From: Zobellia laminariae
Lineage (GTDB): Bacteria; Bacteroidota; Bacteroidia; Flavobacteriales; Flavobacteriaceae
Length of the DNA stretch: 64,000 nt
Direction of reading: 5' to 3'
NCBI RefSeq assembly: GCF_009725995.1
Contig: NZ_RCNS01000003.1
Coordinates: 1,123,130-1,187,129 of the forward strand
In this document: one piece after another, positions 17,006-26,576 of the stretch
How the letters are laid out: each line of letters opens with the position of its first letter
Numbering within the stretch: position 1 is the stretch's first letter
Program-made: the position numbers and the translations under genes
The notes under the pieces: model-generated
The model's database searches: none
What the model saw: the letters and a program-made list of their open reading frames with translations, nothing else
What the model was told of the DNA's origin: nothing

Positions 17006-17767
17006 TTATCTAATGAAAACGGGTTCGTTTTCTTTGACGGTGTGTGCTTCACTAAATTCATACTCGTCATAATTGAACCCCTTAAGTTCATCTAGCGTGT
17101 TTACATCTTTATCAATAATGTAACGAACCATGGAACCTCGTGCTTTTTTAGCATAGAAACTGATAATCTTTAGCTTGTCATTCTTCCAGTCTTTAAAAAC
17201 AGGACTTATTACAGGAACTTTTAATTCCTTTTTATCTATTGCACTAAAATATTCGTTGCTCGCTAAGTTGATAAAAAGTTCATCATCTTTCAGTTCTGAA
17301 TTTAATTCATCAGTTAAAGTCTTTTTCCAAAATTCGTAGAGGTTTTTCTTTCTACCTACTTTTAACTGCGTACCCATTTCCAAACGATAGGGTTGCATTA
17401 AATCTAAAGGGCGTAAAATACCATAGAGGCCAGAAAGAATACGTAGTTTTTCTTGTAGCTTCTCTACATTGCGAGCAGGCATGCTATAAGCATCTAAACC
17501 TTGGTAAACATCCCCGTTGAAAGCATAAATAGCAGGACGCGCATTCTTCAATGTAAAAGGCACCTCAAAACTTTGATTCCTTTCATAATTAAGCTGTGCC
17601 AATTTATCTGAAATGCCCATCAGTGCGGATAGGTCTTTCGGGTTTTTCTTGGCTAAAACTTTGTTCAGTTTTAAAGCTTCATCTAAAAATTGAGGCTGTG
17701 TTTCCCTAAATCTGGGATAATCTTTATCAAAATCTAATGATTTTGCAGGTGAGATAACAATTTTCAT
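17006..17767 (-). CDS. yaaA: YaaA family peroxide stress protein (DUF328)
   Basis: The 253-aa protein from the ATG at 17767 starts [14 protein letters not shown], the conserved opening of the YaaA/DUF328 family; an upstream Met at 17785 adds six non-conserved residues. Other family features are [41 protein letters not shown] and [13 protein letters not shown]. In E. coli YaaA limits damage by lowering free iron during peroxide stress; the same role here is inferred. It is convergent and zero-gap with the bTHX gene, and stands alone on its strand upstream of rluD. Confidence 0.92.
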   Translation of the reverse strand: MKIVISPAKSLDFDKDYPRFRETQPQFLDEALKLNKVLAKKNPKDLSALMGISDKLAQLNYERNQSFEVPFTLKNARPAIYAFNGDVYQGLDAYSMPARNVEKLQEKLRILSGLYGILRPLDLMQPYRLEMGTQLKVGRKKNLYEFWKKTLTDELNSELKDDELFINLASNEYFSAIDKKELKVPVISPVFKDWKNDKLKIISFYAKKARGSMVRYIIDKDVNTLDELKGFNYDEYEFSEAHTVKENEPVFIR

Positions 17768-17874
17768 ACTAGTGTCTATTTTCAAAAACTTAAGGTAAAA
17801 ATACTGATGATAATCAACGTGACCTATGGCTAAAGAAAAGAGTTATTGATACGGGTATCAATGTTATTTATAAG

Positions 17875-18900
17875 TTAACTGCTGTGATTTGAGTAATGTC
17901 TCCATTTTTCAATACACTCTACCATGTCTTGCGGAATCTCAGAATCAAATCGCATAGTTTCTCCAGTTACGGGATGCACAAAACCTAGCGTTTTAGCATG
18001 TAATGCCTGACGTGGTAAAATTTTAAAAGCGTTATCTACAAACTGTTTGTATTTAGTAAATGTGGTTCCTTTTAAAATTTTATCACCTCCATAGCGCTCA
18101 TCGTTAAAAAGCGTATGGCCAATATATTTCATATGCACCCTTATCTGATGCGTACGACCTGTTTCTAACTTACACGACACCAAGGTAACATAACCTAACC
18201 TTTCTATTACGGAATAGTGAGTTACCGCTTCTTTGCCTTCATCCCCATCAGGAAAAACATGCATCTGAAGACGGTTCTTAGGGTTTCTTGCAACATTTCC
18301 TTCTATAGTACCCTCATCATCTTGAACATTACCCCATACCAAGGCAACATATTCCCTTTCAGAAGTTTTATCAAAGAATTGTTTAGCCAAATGTGTCATG
18401 GCGGCTTCCGTTTTGGCAACAACCAAAAGTCCTGAAGTATCCTTATCTATACGATGTACAAGACCAGGGCGTTCATTACTATTTGAAGGTAAATCTTTAA
18501 CATGGTGCAAAAGTGCATTTATAAGTGTCCCAGAATAATTTCCATGACCAGGATGCACTACCATACCTGCAGGTTTATTCACCACCAAAAGAACATCATC
18601 TTCATAGACAACATCTATAGGAATATCCTCTGGAATTAAAAGGAACTCATGAGGCGGATGTTCAAATAACACCTTTACCTCATCATTTGGTTTTACCTTA
18701 TAATTTTGTTTTACGATAGTCCCATTAACCCAAATATGTCCGTTTTTAGCAGATTGTTGAATTTTATTTCGGGTAGCGTATTCAATAAAGTTCATTAAGA
18801 ATTTATCTACTCTTAACGGCTCTTGCCCCTTAGAGGCTATGACACGGTGATGCTCAAAAAGGTCATCATCGTTTGGTTCTTGATTTTCTGGTGTTTGCAT
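17875..18900 (-). CDS. rluD: RluA/RluD family 23S rRNA pseudouridine synthase
   Basis: 341 aa with an N-terminal S4 RNA-binding domain (about 24-85, LRVDKFLMNFIEYATRNKI) and a catalytic RluA domain containing HRIDKDTSGLLVVAKT with the catalytic Asp, plus the TGRTHQIRVHM element and a C-terminal LGFVHPVTGE. RluD modifies helix 69 of 23S rRNA in E. coli; RluD is the best subfamily call because of the S4 domain, but substrate is inferred. It starts three bases after the PASTA gene stop, so the two are co-transcribed, an order common in Bacteroidota. Confidence 0.9.
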   Translation of the reverse strand: MQTPENQEPNDDDLFEHHRVIASKGQEPLRVDKFLMNFIEYATRNKIQQSAKNGHIWVNGTIVKQNYKVKPNDEVKVLFEHPPHEFLLIPEDIPIDVVYEDDVLLVVNKPAGMVVHPGHGNYSGTLINALLHHVKDLPSNSNERPGLVHRIDKDTSGLLVVAKTEAAMTHLAKQFFDKTSEREYVALVWGNVQDDEGTIEGNVARNPKNRLQMHVFPDGDEGKEAVTHYSVIERLGYVTLVSCKLETGRTHQIRVHMKYIGHTLFNDERYGGDKILKGTTFTKYKQFVDNAFKILPRQALHAKTLGFVHPVTGETMRFDSEIPQDMVECIEKWRHYSNHSS

Positions 18901-18903
18901 GTA

Positions 18904-19491
18904 TTATTCTGAATCTGCTTGAACCCTTGCTTTCTCGGTTATAGAACCGTTGCCACAAACCAATTCTACTTTTGAAGTTTTAGGTAGTTTATCACCAGGC
19001 TTAATCTGTTTTCCTTTATACTTTATATAGTATACCATGTCTTTACCCAATTGGTCTATATATGTAACACGTTGTACATCTAAACCAACGGCGCGAAGCA
19101 TAGATTCTGCATTACGTTGTGTAACCTGTATTATATTAGGTACAGAAACCTTTTTATAACCAGATGGATTTACAGTAAAGTATATTTTACGATTTTCTTT
19201 TACCTTATTACCTGCGGGAGGTGTTTGCTCTATAATAGAGAATCTTGGATAATCTGGATTGAAATTAGCAGAATCCAAGACCTCATATCTTAATTTTGCC
19301 TCCTCTGCAGCTTTACGCATATCCGGTACGGACATTTTACCAAAGTCAGGTACTTCAACAAATTCACCATGGTTTGTGGTTGAACTTAACCAACGTAACG
19401 TAAAAAAAACACAGAATATCAAAACCAATATGGCTAGACCTATTTGAATAAAAAATACCTTACTTTTTAAAAAATTGAAAAAATTACGCAT
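18904..19491 (-). CDS. Membrane-anchored PASTA domain protein
   Basis: 195 aa. One transmembrane helix (about residues 12-33, FIQIGLAILVLIFCVFF) is followed by two extracytoplasmic PASTA domains at about 43-111 (FVEVPDFGKMSVPDMRKA) and 113-185 (KKVSVPNIIQVTQRNAESML). PASTA domains bind peptidoglycan fragments in Ser/Thr kinases and class A/B PBPs, but here there is no kinase or penicillin-binding domain, so it is a stand-alone module. It is divergent from ddl, which supports a cell-wall role; the exact function is unknown. Confidence 0.9.
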   Translation of the reverse strand: MRNFFNFLKSKVFFIQIGLAILVLIFCVFFTLRWLSSTTNHGEFVEVPDFGKMSVPDMRKAAEEAKLRYEVLDSANFNPDYPRFSIIEQTPPAGNKVKENRKIYFTVNPSGYKKVSVPNIIQVTQRNAESMLRAVGLDVQRVTYIDQLGKDMVYYIKYKGKQIKPGDKLPKTSKVELVCGNGSITEKARVQADSE

Positions 19492-19510
19492 CGGGTTCCT
19501 TTTAACGCAA

Positions 19511-19518
19511 CAAATATA
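19511..19518 (-). promoter_or_regulatory. -7 box for the PASTA-rluD unit
   Basis: TATATTTG on the minus strand (19518-19511) lies 19 bases before the PASTA start at 19491 and matches TAnnTTTG. No clear -33 TTG is present at the right distance. Confidence 0.45.
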
Positions 19519-19585
19519 GTGAACTCGTGTTGCTTTTTTTGTTTAATTTCGGTTTCGTTTTATTGAGTAAATTTTAAACGGTCGT

Positions 19586-20569
19586 ATGAAGAAAAATATT
19601 GCCATTATTATGGGTGGTTACAGTAGCGAATATAAAATTTCGCTAAAAAGTGGAAATGTGGTGCATACCTACATTAATAAGGAAAGGTTCAATACTTACC
19701 CTATCCATATTTTTAAGGATAGATGGGTCTATGTTGATGAGAATGAAAAAGAGCACTCCATAAATAAGAATGACTTTACCGTAAACCTAGGAAATGAAAC
19801 CCTCAGTTTTGATTGTGTTTTTAACGCAATTCATGGCACACCAGGAGAAGACGGACTTATGCAAGCTTATTTTGAACTGCTGGGTATGCCACAAACTTCT
19901 TGCGACTATTACCAATCTGCACTTACTTTTAACAAAAGAGACCTTTTAAGTGTTTTAAAACCTTACGGAATTAACGCTGCGCCATCCTATTATTTAAACT
20001 TAGGTGATAAAATAGATGAAGAGGCGATAATCGAAAAAGTAGGTTTACCCTGTTTTGTAAAAGCAAATAAGGCCGGAAGCAGTTTTGGTATTTCTAAAGT
20101 TCATGAAAAGGAGAGTCTAAAGAGTGCCATAGAAAATGCCTACAAAGAAGATGATGAAATTATCATTGAATCTTTTCTAGACGGTACGGAAGTTTCCGTT
20201 GGTGTTATAACCTATAAAGGCAAAACGAAAGTTTTACCTATTACGGAGATAGTAACAGAAAACGACTTTTTTGATTACGAGGCAAAGTACGAAGGAAAAT
20301 CTCAAGAAATTACTCCAGCTCGTATTTCCAAAATACAGCAGGAAAAGGTTGAAGAACTTGCCAAACGTGCATACGAGGTATTAAAAATGAAAGGCTATTC
20401 CAGAAGTGAGTTTATTTTCATTGGAGACGAACCCTACATGTTAGAGATGAACACCACTCCTGGTCTCACTACTGAAAGCATTTTGCCACAGCAGGCAGAA
20501 AAGGCCGGTATTACTCTTGAAGAATTGTTTACCAGTGCCGTAGATGAAGCTTTAAGTAAAAAAGGATAA
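19586..20569 (+). CDS. ddl: D-alanine--D-alanine ligase
   Basis: ATP-grasp enzyme joining two D-alanines for peptidoglycan. The 327-aa protein starts KKNIAIIMGGYSSEYKISL, contains HGTPGEDG in the N-terminal substrate region, the ATP-grasp glycine loop KANKAGSSFGISKV, and the metal-binding EMNTTPGLT near the end. Length is normal. It is divergent from the PASTA gene and followed 46 bases later by coaD on the same strand. A single ddl copy is seen here. Confidence 0.95.
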   Translation: MKKNIAIIMGGYSSEYKISLKSGNVVHTYINKERFNTYPIHIFKDRWVYVDENEKEHSINKNDFTVNLGNETLSFDCVFNAIHGTPGEDGLMQAYFELLGMPQTSCDYYQSALTFNKRDLLSVLKPYGINAAPSYYLNLGDKIDEEAIIEKVGLPCFVKANKAGSSFGISKVHEKESLKSAIENAYKEDDEIIIESFLDGTEVSVGVITYKGKTKVLPITEIVTENDFFDYEAKYEGKSQEITPARISKIQQEKVEELAKRAYEVLKMKGYSRSEFIFIGDEPYMLEMNTTPGLTTESILPQQAEKAGITLEELFTSAVDEALSKKG

Positions 20570-20615
20570 CTTTATAAGAACGGGCAAAACCAGCTCCAAA
20601 ATTTCTGTAGAACAT

Positions 20616-21071
20616 ATGAGACGTGCTATATTCCCAGGTTCCTTTGACCCACTTACCTTAGGTCATTCTGATATAATTCAAAGAGGCATCACTCTTTTTG
20701 ATGAGATTATAATAGCCATTGGTGTAAATGCCGATAAAAAATATATGTTCTCACTAGAGGAGCGTATGAAATTTATTGTAACCGCTTTTAAAGATGAACC
20801 TAAAATTAAAGTTCTTACATACGAGGGTCTTACAGTAGATTTCTGTAAGAAAGTAGATGCCGATTTTATTTTAAGAGGCTTACGAAACCCCGGAGATTTT
20901 GAATTTGAAAAAGCTATTGCGCATACAAACAGAAAATTATCTGAGATAGAAACGGTTTTTTTACTTACAAGTTCAGGAAAATCTTACATCAGTTCTTCTA
21001 TTGTCAGAGATGTAATTCGTAATGGTGGCGACTATACCAGTCTTGTGCCTGATACTGTGCGTATATCCTAA
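20616..21071 (+). CDS. coaD: Pantetheine-phosphate adenylyltransferase
   Basis: Fourth step of coenzyme A synthesis, transferring AMP to 4'-phosphopantetheine. The 151-aa protein has the nucleotidyltransferase start FPGSFDPLTLGHSDII, with the HxGH-type site present as TLGH as is normal for CoaD, the RGLRNPGDFEFE substrate element, and ISSSIVRDV matching the ISSTxVR motif. It probably shares the ddl transcript. No terminator hairpin was found in the 204 bases before the next gene. Confidence 0.95.
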   Translation: MRRAIFPGSFDPLTLGHSDIIQRGITLFDEIIIAIGVNADKKYMFSLEERMKFIVTAFKDEPKIKVLTYEGLTVDFCKKVDADFILRGLRNPGDFEFEKAIAHTNRKLSEIETVFLLTSSGKSYISSSIVRDVIRNGGDYTSLVPDTVRIS

Positions 21072-21275
21072 ATTTTTAAATTTATTTCTGAATATGATAT
21101 TTCAAGGGATGGTATTGTTGTAATTTATTTGTATTTTGTAAGTAAATACAACACAAATGGTTTTTTAACTAAGCCAAACATCCTATTATCCTAGCAACAC
21201 AACGAGTTTGATACTATTCACAACAAAGGTTTAATTATCACACCAAATGCACCTAGTTTAGTAAGAAATTACCAC

Positions 21276-23129
21276 ATGACCTTGAACGGAACCAAAACCA
21301 TACGAAATAACCCTCTTGTAAAACAGCTGCCAACGGCCACTGTTTTCACGAACAAAAAGTTCGAGGTTATTTATGCGTCCGACAAGTTTATGAGTAACTT
21401 TTCTTTTGATGCTAAAAATACTTTTGGCAAACCAATTAATGAACTTTTTACAACCCTTAGCAACAATTGGGAGAAAAAACTCTACAATTACCTTACGGAT
21501 GAGTCTCATGATGCCAATCTAAATTACACGCTAAAAAGTGCTGCCGGTTCAAAATGGTATAAATGGGCATGTACAGCATGGCAAAACGATACTGGTGAAA
21601 CCATTGGCCTTATTATTCACTTTGAAGATATTACCGCAAATAAACTTAGAGATGAAGAAGGAGATAGACTTCAATCACTTTTGGACGCTATGTGCGAGAT
21701 TAGTCAGATTGGAGTTTGGGATTACGATATTTTAAATGACAAACTTGTGTGTTGCGATGTGATTCGCAAAATATATGATGTTGACCAAGATTACGAATTT
21801 ACCTTTGATGCTGCCATTTCTTCCTATAAAGATGGATATAGCAGAAATACCGTATCTATGTTAGTTCATGAAACCATGAGCAAGGGTACCAAATGGAACG
21901 AAAAGTTACAGTTTAGAACTTCCAAAGGAAAAGAAATTTGGGTTCAGATAGCCGGTATGCCTACCTATTTAGATGGCAAAATAGTAGGCGTTAAAGGAAC
22001 TTTACAAAATATTGAAAAAGAGGTACAATCAGAAACCAAGACCAAAGAAAATGAACTCTTGCTCCGTACGCTTATTGACAATTTGCCATTAAACGTATTT
22101 ATAAAAGATACTGAATCAAGAAAAATTCTGGTTAACAAATCAGAATGCGACTATATGGGTGTTGACAGTGCCGATAAATTATTGGGGAAAAGTGATTTTG
22201 AGCTTTTCAATGAGGACGTTGCATCACTTTCTAGAGCTGAGGACCTGCAGGTAATGGAAACTCTTATTCCTATATTAAGTAGGGAGACTATAAACGAAAC
22301 TAAAGACGGTAGAATAGCTACTTTCCTTACTTCAAAAATACCTTTGTTAGGGAATAATGGCAAAGCTCAGGGTCTAGTAGGCATCAGTATGGATATCTCG
22401 GACATCAAGCAAAAAGAACAAGAATTACGTGACCTTATTAACGTTACTTCACAACAAAACAGGAAACTGGTAAACTTTGCTCACATTGTTTCTCACAACC
22501 TGCGTTCACATACCGCTAACTTCTCCATGTTATTGGATTTTCTTACGAACGAAAAAAACGAAGAAGAGAAGACCCACATTGTAAAAATGCTTACACATGC
22601 ATCGGATAATTTATTGGAGACATTAGAAAATCTGAACGAGGTAGTGGCGATTAATACGAACATCAATCTTGAACGAAAACCTATTCGATTAAATCAGCGC
22701 ATAGTTTCCGTAAAACGAAATCTAAAAGAGTTTTTAGTCAACAATAATGCTAAAATAATAAATGCGATATCTGAACATACGGCCATAAAAGTTATTCCTT
22801 CATATATAGACAGTATCCTAATGAACTTCATTACAAATGCTGTAAAATATAAACACCCAGATAGACCACCATTGATTACGTTGAGTGCAATAAGCGAAAA
22901 CGGATTTATAGTTCTATCTATTGAAGATAACGGCTTAGGTATTGATCTTAAAAAATACGGCGACAAATTATTTGGAATGTACAAGACCTTTCACGATCAT
23001 AGTGACTCCAGAGGCATTGGTCTTTACATTACCAAAAACCAAATAGAGGCAATGAACGGCAAAGTGACAGTTGCTAGTGAGGTAGGCGTAGGTACTACCT
23101 TCAAAATATATTTTAATGAACAAAATTGA
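21276..23129 (+). CDS. Cytoplasmic PAS-domain sensor histidine kinase
   Basis: 617 aa with no signal peptide or membrane helix. Three PAS-like domains are visible at about residues 10-125, 140-250 (GVWDYDIL...) and 263-385 (NLPLNVFIKDTESRKILVN), then a HisKA-like dimerisation domain with His407 in IVSHNLRSH and a HATPase domain with NFITNAVKY (N box), IEDNGLGID (G1) and SRGIGLYIT (G2). The final 14 bases overlap the response regulator start, so kinase and regulator are translationally coupled. The signal is unknown; the lack of membrane segments implies an intracellular cue. Confidence 0.92.
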   Translation: MTLNGTKTIRNNPLVKQLPTATVFTNKKFEVIYASDKFMSNFSFDAKNTFGKPINELFTTLSNNWEKKLYNYLTDESHDANLNYTLKSAAGSKWYKWACTAWQNDTGETIGLIIHFEDITANKLRDEEGDRLQSLLDAMCEISQIGVWDYDILNDKLVCCDVIRKIYDVDQDYEFTFDAAISSYKDGYSRNTVSMLVHETMSKGTKWNEKLQFRTSKGKEIWVQIAGMPTYLDGKIVGVKGTLQNIEKEVQSETKTKENELLLRTLIDNLPLNVFIKDTESRKILVNKSECDYMGVDSADKLLGKSDFELFNEDVASLSRAEDLQVMETLIPILSRETINETKDGRIATFLTSKIPLLGNNGKAQGLVGISMDISDIKQKEQELRDLINVTSQQNRKLVNFAHIVSHNLRSHTANFSMLLDFLTNEKNEEEKTHIVKMLTHASDNLLETLENLNEVVAINTNINLERKPIRLNQRIVSVKRNLKEFLVNNNAKIINAISEHTAIKVIPSYIDSILMNFITNAVKYKHPDRPPLITLSAISENGFIVLSIEDNGLGIDLKKYGDKLFGMYKTFHDHSDSRGIGLYITKNQIEAMNGKVTVASEVGVGTTFKIYFNEQN

Positions 23130-23520
23130 AAGCATTTGCATTATTGACGATGACCCTATTACGGTTTTTGGCATTCAAAAGATGTTGAGTCTTGTGGTTG
23201 ATTGTAATGACATTACGGTATACCGTAATGGAAAATTTGCAATAGAAGGAATTAAAAAGAGAATTGAGGAAAATAAAAAAACGCCTCAGGTAATTTTCTT
23301 GGACATCAATATGCCCATTATGGACGGGTGGCAATTCTTAGATGAATTTATAACCCTAAACCTAACAGATAAGGTAAGAGTAAACATAATTACCTCTTCT
23401 ATTGACACCCTAGATTTGCAAAATTGGGAGGATTTCAAGAAAAAAACTGCCCATACCATTACCTTCAACAACAAACCCATCCGTAAAGAACACGTTGCCG
23501 AGATTACCAAAATTGCATAG
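23116..23520 (+). CDS. Single-domain response regulator
   Basis: 134 aa forming one receiver domain: acidic pocket D11-D13, phospho-acceptor Asp63 in FLDINMP, switch residues in ITSS, and Lys in NKPI. There is no output domain, so it is a CheY-like protein that acts through protein contacts or as a phosphate shuttle. It begins inside the last codons of the upstream kinase (14-base overlap), so it is the cognate partner. Targets cannot be inferred. Confidence 0.93.
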   Translation: MNKIESICIIDDDPITVFGIQKMLSLVVDCNDITVYRNGKFAIEGIKKRIEENKKTPQVIFLDINMPIMDGWQFLDEFITLNLTDKVRVNIITSSIDTLDLQNWEDFKKKTAHTITFNNKPIRKEHVAEITKIA

Positions 23521-23542
23521 TATAAGCTTACCTGTTTTTGCT

Positions 23543-23550
23543 TATTTTTG
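23543..23550 (+). promoter_or_regulatory. -7 box immediately before the M14 peptidase start
   Basis: TATTTTTG at 23543-23550 matches TAnnTTTG and ends four bases before the ATG at 23555, so transcription would start at or near the start codon. No -33 TTG at the correct spacing is seen. Confidence 0.4.
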
Positions 23551-23554
23551 ATAT

Positions 23555-25330
23555 ATGCGACGAATATCTACGAGTATCAACCCCTTCTTATTTACCATTC
23601 TTTTGGTAGTCGTACTGGTTTGTTTTTCATGCGAAACAGAACAGCAAGACAAGACAGCAGATCATAAAACTCATTTTGAACTTAGTGATGGCAATGAAAC
23701 TGCCACATATCTAGAAACAATTGATTTTTATATTCATTTAGCCAAGGAGTTTCCTGAAATAAACATGCAGACTATTGGTGATACAGACAGTGGGCACCCA
23801 CTACATATAATTACCTACAACCCTGACGGGGACTTCAACTTTCAAAAAATAAGCGACAAGAAAACCATCCTTTTCATTAATAACGGCATACACCCTGGCG
23901 AGAGTGATGGCATTGACGCAACAATGATGCTGTATAGAGATTTTGCCACTGGTAAATTAAATGCCCCAAAAAATACCGTGTTGGTTACCATACCCATCTA
24001 CAATGTTGGTGGAGCACTGAACAGGAACAGCTCAACCAGAGCAAATCAAAACGGACCTAAATCATACGGTTTTCGCGGCAATACACTTAACTACGACCTC
24101 AATAGAGACTTTATTAAGGCAGACACAAAAAATGCGCAAACATTTTTTGAAATATTCCATATGGTTAAACCTGATATTTTTATAGATAACCATGTAAGCA
24201 ATGGAGCGGATTACCAATACACGCTGACACACCTCTTTACCCAACACGACAAATTAGGTGGCGAATTGGGCAAATACGTTAACAATAAGATGATGCCTTC
24301 CTTAGAAAAATCATTGCAGGACGCGGAATGGGATATTACTCCCTATGTAAATGTTTTTAACCAAGTACCGGAAAAAGGGTTTTCTCAATTTATGGATTAC
24401 CCTAGATACTCTACAGGTTATACCACACTATGGAATACGTTTGGCATGATGGTAGAAACTCACATGCTTAAACCTTACAAACAAAGAGTAGACGGCACTT
24501 ATACTCTAATGACCAAAATGATTGATTTAGCAGAGACAGATTTTAAACAAATAAAACAACTTAGAGCAGAAGCAAAACACAGACATAAAGATTGGACCCA
24601 CTACCCTACCAAATGGCAGGTAGATACTACAAAAACTACAATTTTAGATTTTAAGGGATATGAAGGAGACACACTTACCAGTGAAGTCACTGGACTATCA
24701 AGACTAAAATATGACAGAACCAAGCCCTTTACCAAAAAAGTAGCCTATCAAAATTTTTACAAAGCTGTTGATTCCGTAATAATTCCCGAAGCTTACATTT
24801 TAAAAAAGGGATGGCGTAAAGCCCTTTCGTTATTAGAACTTAACAAAATAGACTACAACACTATAAAGAAAGATACCATACTCACTGTACAATCGTATAA
24901 AATAGCCAGCTACAAGACCTTAGACTACCCATACGAGGGCCATTACCCACACTATGATACCGAGATAACAAAGTCCACTAAAAAACTAAAGTTTCAACAA
25001 GGAGATATCATAATTCCTACCAAACAAGAAGGTATTAGGTATATTTTAGAAACCCTTGAGCCAGAAACAAAAGATTCTTTCTTTAATTGGAATTTTTTCG
25101 ATTCGGTTTTACAACAAAAAGAAGGTTTCTCTCCGTACGTATTTGAAGATGAAGCAGCAAAATTACTAGAAGAAAATCAAATATTGAGAGACAGTTTTCT
25201 TTCAAAGAAAGCCAACGACTCAACATTTAACACTAATTGGTATGCGCAACTAGATTGGCTTTACAAACAATCTGACCATTATGAAGCGGCCCATTTACAA
25301 TATCCGGTGTACAGAATTATGAAAGATTAA
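23555..25330 (+). CDS. M14 family zinc carboxypeptidase lipoprotein
   Basis: 591 aa. An N-terminal hydrophobic segment ends in VCFSC, a lipobox with Cys at about residue 26, so it is probably a lipoprotein. The peptidase domain has the zinc pair in NNGIHPGESDG (His113 and Glu116), the third ligand in DIFIDNHVSNG, substrate-binding RGNTLNYDLNRD, and the probable catalytic Glu in MMVETHMLKPY. The C-terminal 250 residues are a less conserved beta-rich region. It is likely a periplasmic or outer-membrane peptidase of unknown substrate. Convergent with the Nudix gene with only two bases between stops. Confidence 0.88.
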   Translation: MRRISTSINPFLFTILLVVVLVCFSCETEQQDKTADHKTHFELSDGNETATYLETIDFYIHLAKEFPEINMQTIGDTDSGHPLHIITYNPDGDFNFQKISDKKTILFINNGIHPGESDGIDATMMLYRDFATGKLNAPKNTVLVTIPIYNVGGALNRNSSTRANQNGPKSYGFRGNTLNYDLNRDFIKADTKNAQTFFEIFHMVKPDIFIDNHVSNGADYQYTLTHLFTQHDKLGGELGKYVNNKMMPSLEKSLQDAEWDITPYVNVFNQVPEKGFSQFMDYPRYSTGYTTLWNTFGMMVETHMLKPYKQRVDGTYTLMTKMIDLAETDFKQIKQLRAEAKHRHKDWTHYPTKWQVDTTKTTILDFKGYEGDTLTSEVTGLSRLKYDRTKPFTKKVAYQNFYKAVDSVIIPEAYILKKGWRKALSLLELNKIDYNTIKKDTILTVQSYKIASYKTLDYPYEGHYPHYDTEITKSTKKLKFQQGDIIIPTKQEGIRYILETLEPETKDSFFNWNFFDSVLQQKEGFSPYVFEDEAAKLLEENQILRDSFLSKKANDSTFNTNWYAQLDWLYKQSDHYEAAHLQYPVYRIMKD

Positions 25331-25332
25331 GG

Positions 25333-25920
25333 TTATGCCCCAAAAAGAATTTTAATGTTGTTGTAAGAATTTAAAAGCGCTTCTTGGATTTTTTTTGGAC
25401 CTTTCCACTTTGCTTTAATTATTCCTTCCTTTTTTTCTGGCTTAAGTTTCCCCATGAAACTAGTTCTCATTGCATACCAATGTACCTCTTTTAAAGTATA
25501 CACCCCGTTATTGCTGAATATATGATAGGTAATTCTAAGGAAGTTCTCTATCCGTAAATCTTTTACACCAGTTTCTTCCATAACTTCCCTTATGGCACAA
25601 GCCTCTATAGACTCACCTTTATCCAATTTTCCCTTTGGCAAATCCCATTTATCATTTCTATAGATAAATAGCACCTCTCCCAAGTCATTCGTAACCACTC
25701 CGCCCGCTGCAACTACTAGTGGAATTTTATGAGTAAACTTCTTAAGAATATCCTCATGATTAGGGTGATATATGTAAGCTTCGGTCAATTTTTTCTTCCT
25801 TAACGCCTTTATAGCTTCTTGAATAGAAGCTTCGTTTAGCAAAAAATATTCACCACCTCCGGTTTCCGAGAGTTTATTTGTTAGGATCAAAGGCAATTCG
25901 TTCACAAAAACTTTATACAT
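25333..25920 (-). CDS. Nudix hydrolase
   Basis: 195 aa from the ATG at 25920 (MYKVFVNELPLIL). A Nudix box is present in the middle: GKLDKGESIEACAIREVMEE followed by TG, with all catalytic Glu and Arg residues. An N-terminal region of about 60 residues precedes the Nudix domain; this arrangement is usual for a flavobacterial group of unknown substrate. The longer start at 25953 would overlap pyrE on the other strand by 26 bases and is unlikely. It is divergent from pyrE with only seven bases between the two start codons. Confidence 0.88.
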   Translation of the reverse strand: MYKVFVNELPLILTNKLSETGGGEYFLLNEASIQEAIKALRKKKLTEAYIYHPNHEDILKKFTHKIPLVVAAGGVVTNDLGEVLFIYRNDKWDLPKGKLDKGESIEACAIREVMEETGVKDLRIENFLRITYHIFSNNGVYTLKEVHWYAMRTSFMGKLKPEKKEGIIKAKWKGPKKIQEALLNSYNNIKILFGA

Positions 25921-25923
25921 TTG
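25916..25923 (+). promoter_or_regulatory. pyrE -7 box overlapping the Nudix start codon
   Basis: TACATTTG at 25916-25923 matches TAnnTTTG and ends four bases before the pyrE ATG at 25928. The box itself contains the complement of the Nudix ATG (25918-25920), so the two genes compete for the same bases. A -33 TTG is not clear. Confidence 0.45.
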
Positions 25924-25927
25924 CGTC

Positions 25928-26569
25928 ATGGTTTTAGACAAAAATACCGCCAAGAAAACGGCCGAACTTCTATTGCAAATTAATGCAATTAAGTTGAAAC
26001 CGGAAAATCCTTTCTCATGGGCTTCCGGATGGAAATCTCCAATCTATTGTGATAATAGAATAATACTCTCCTATCCTGTCATTAGAAACTTCGTTAGAGA
26101 AGAAATGGCAAAGCAGGTAGAAGCACTTTATGGCAAACCGGATATTATTGCCGGAGTAGCCACTGGCGCTATAGGAATTGGGGCTTTAGTTGCAGATTTC
26201 TTAGGACTTCCGTTCATTTACGTAAGACCTGAGCCAAAATCTCACGGAAGAAAAAACCAGATTGAGGGACAATTAGAACCCAATCAAACAGTAGTAGTTA
26301 TTGAAGATTTAATTAGTACTGGAAAAAGTAGTTTGAACGCTGTAGACGCTTTAACGGAGGCTGGCGCCAATGTTAAGGGCATGTTAGCCATTTTTACTTA
26401 CGGTTTTGATGTTGCGCAAAGTAATTTTGAAGAAAAAAATGTTTCTTTAAACACACTAAGCGACTATGAACATCTTATTGAGCAAGCTTCAGACACTAAA
26501 TTTATTAAAGAAGATCAGTTAAATACCTTATTAGAATGGAGAAAAAATCCATCTAAATGGCAACAATAA
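25928..26569 (+). CDS. pyrE: Orotate phosphoribosyltransferase
   Basis: Joins orotate to PRPP to make OMP in pyrimidine synthesis. The 213-aa protein has the PRPP-binding loop VVVIEDLISTGKSS, the flexible loop with RPEPKSHGRKNQIEG, and an N-terminal FSWASGWKSPIYCDNR. It is followed after seven bases by an SRPBCC-domain gene on the same strand. The start codon is probably at or near the transcription start. Confidence 0.95.
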   Translation: MVLDKNTAKKTAELLLQINAIKLKPENPFSWASGWKSPIYCDNRIILSYPVIRNFVREEMAKQVEALYGKPDIIAGVATGAIGIGALVADFLGLPFIYVRPEPKSHGRKNQIEGQLEPNQTVVVIEDLISTGKSSLNAVDALTEAGANVKGMLAIFTYGFDVAQSNFEEKNVSLNTLSDYEHLIEQASDTKFIKEDQLNTLLEWRKNPSKWQQ

Positions 26570-26576
26570 TTTTACT

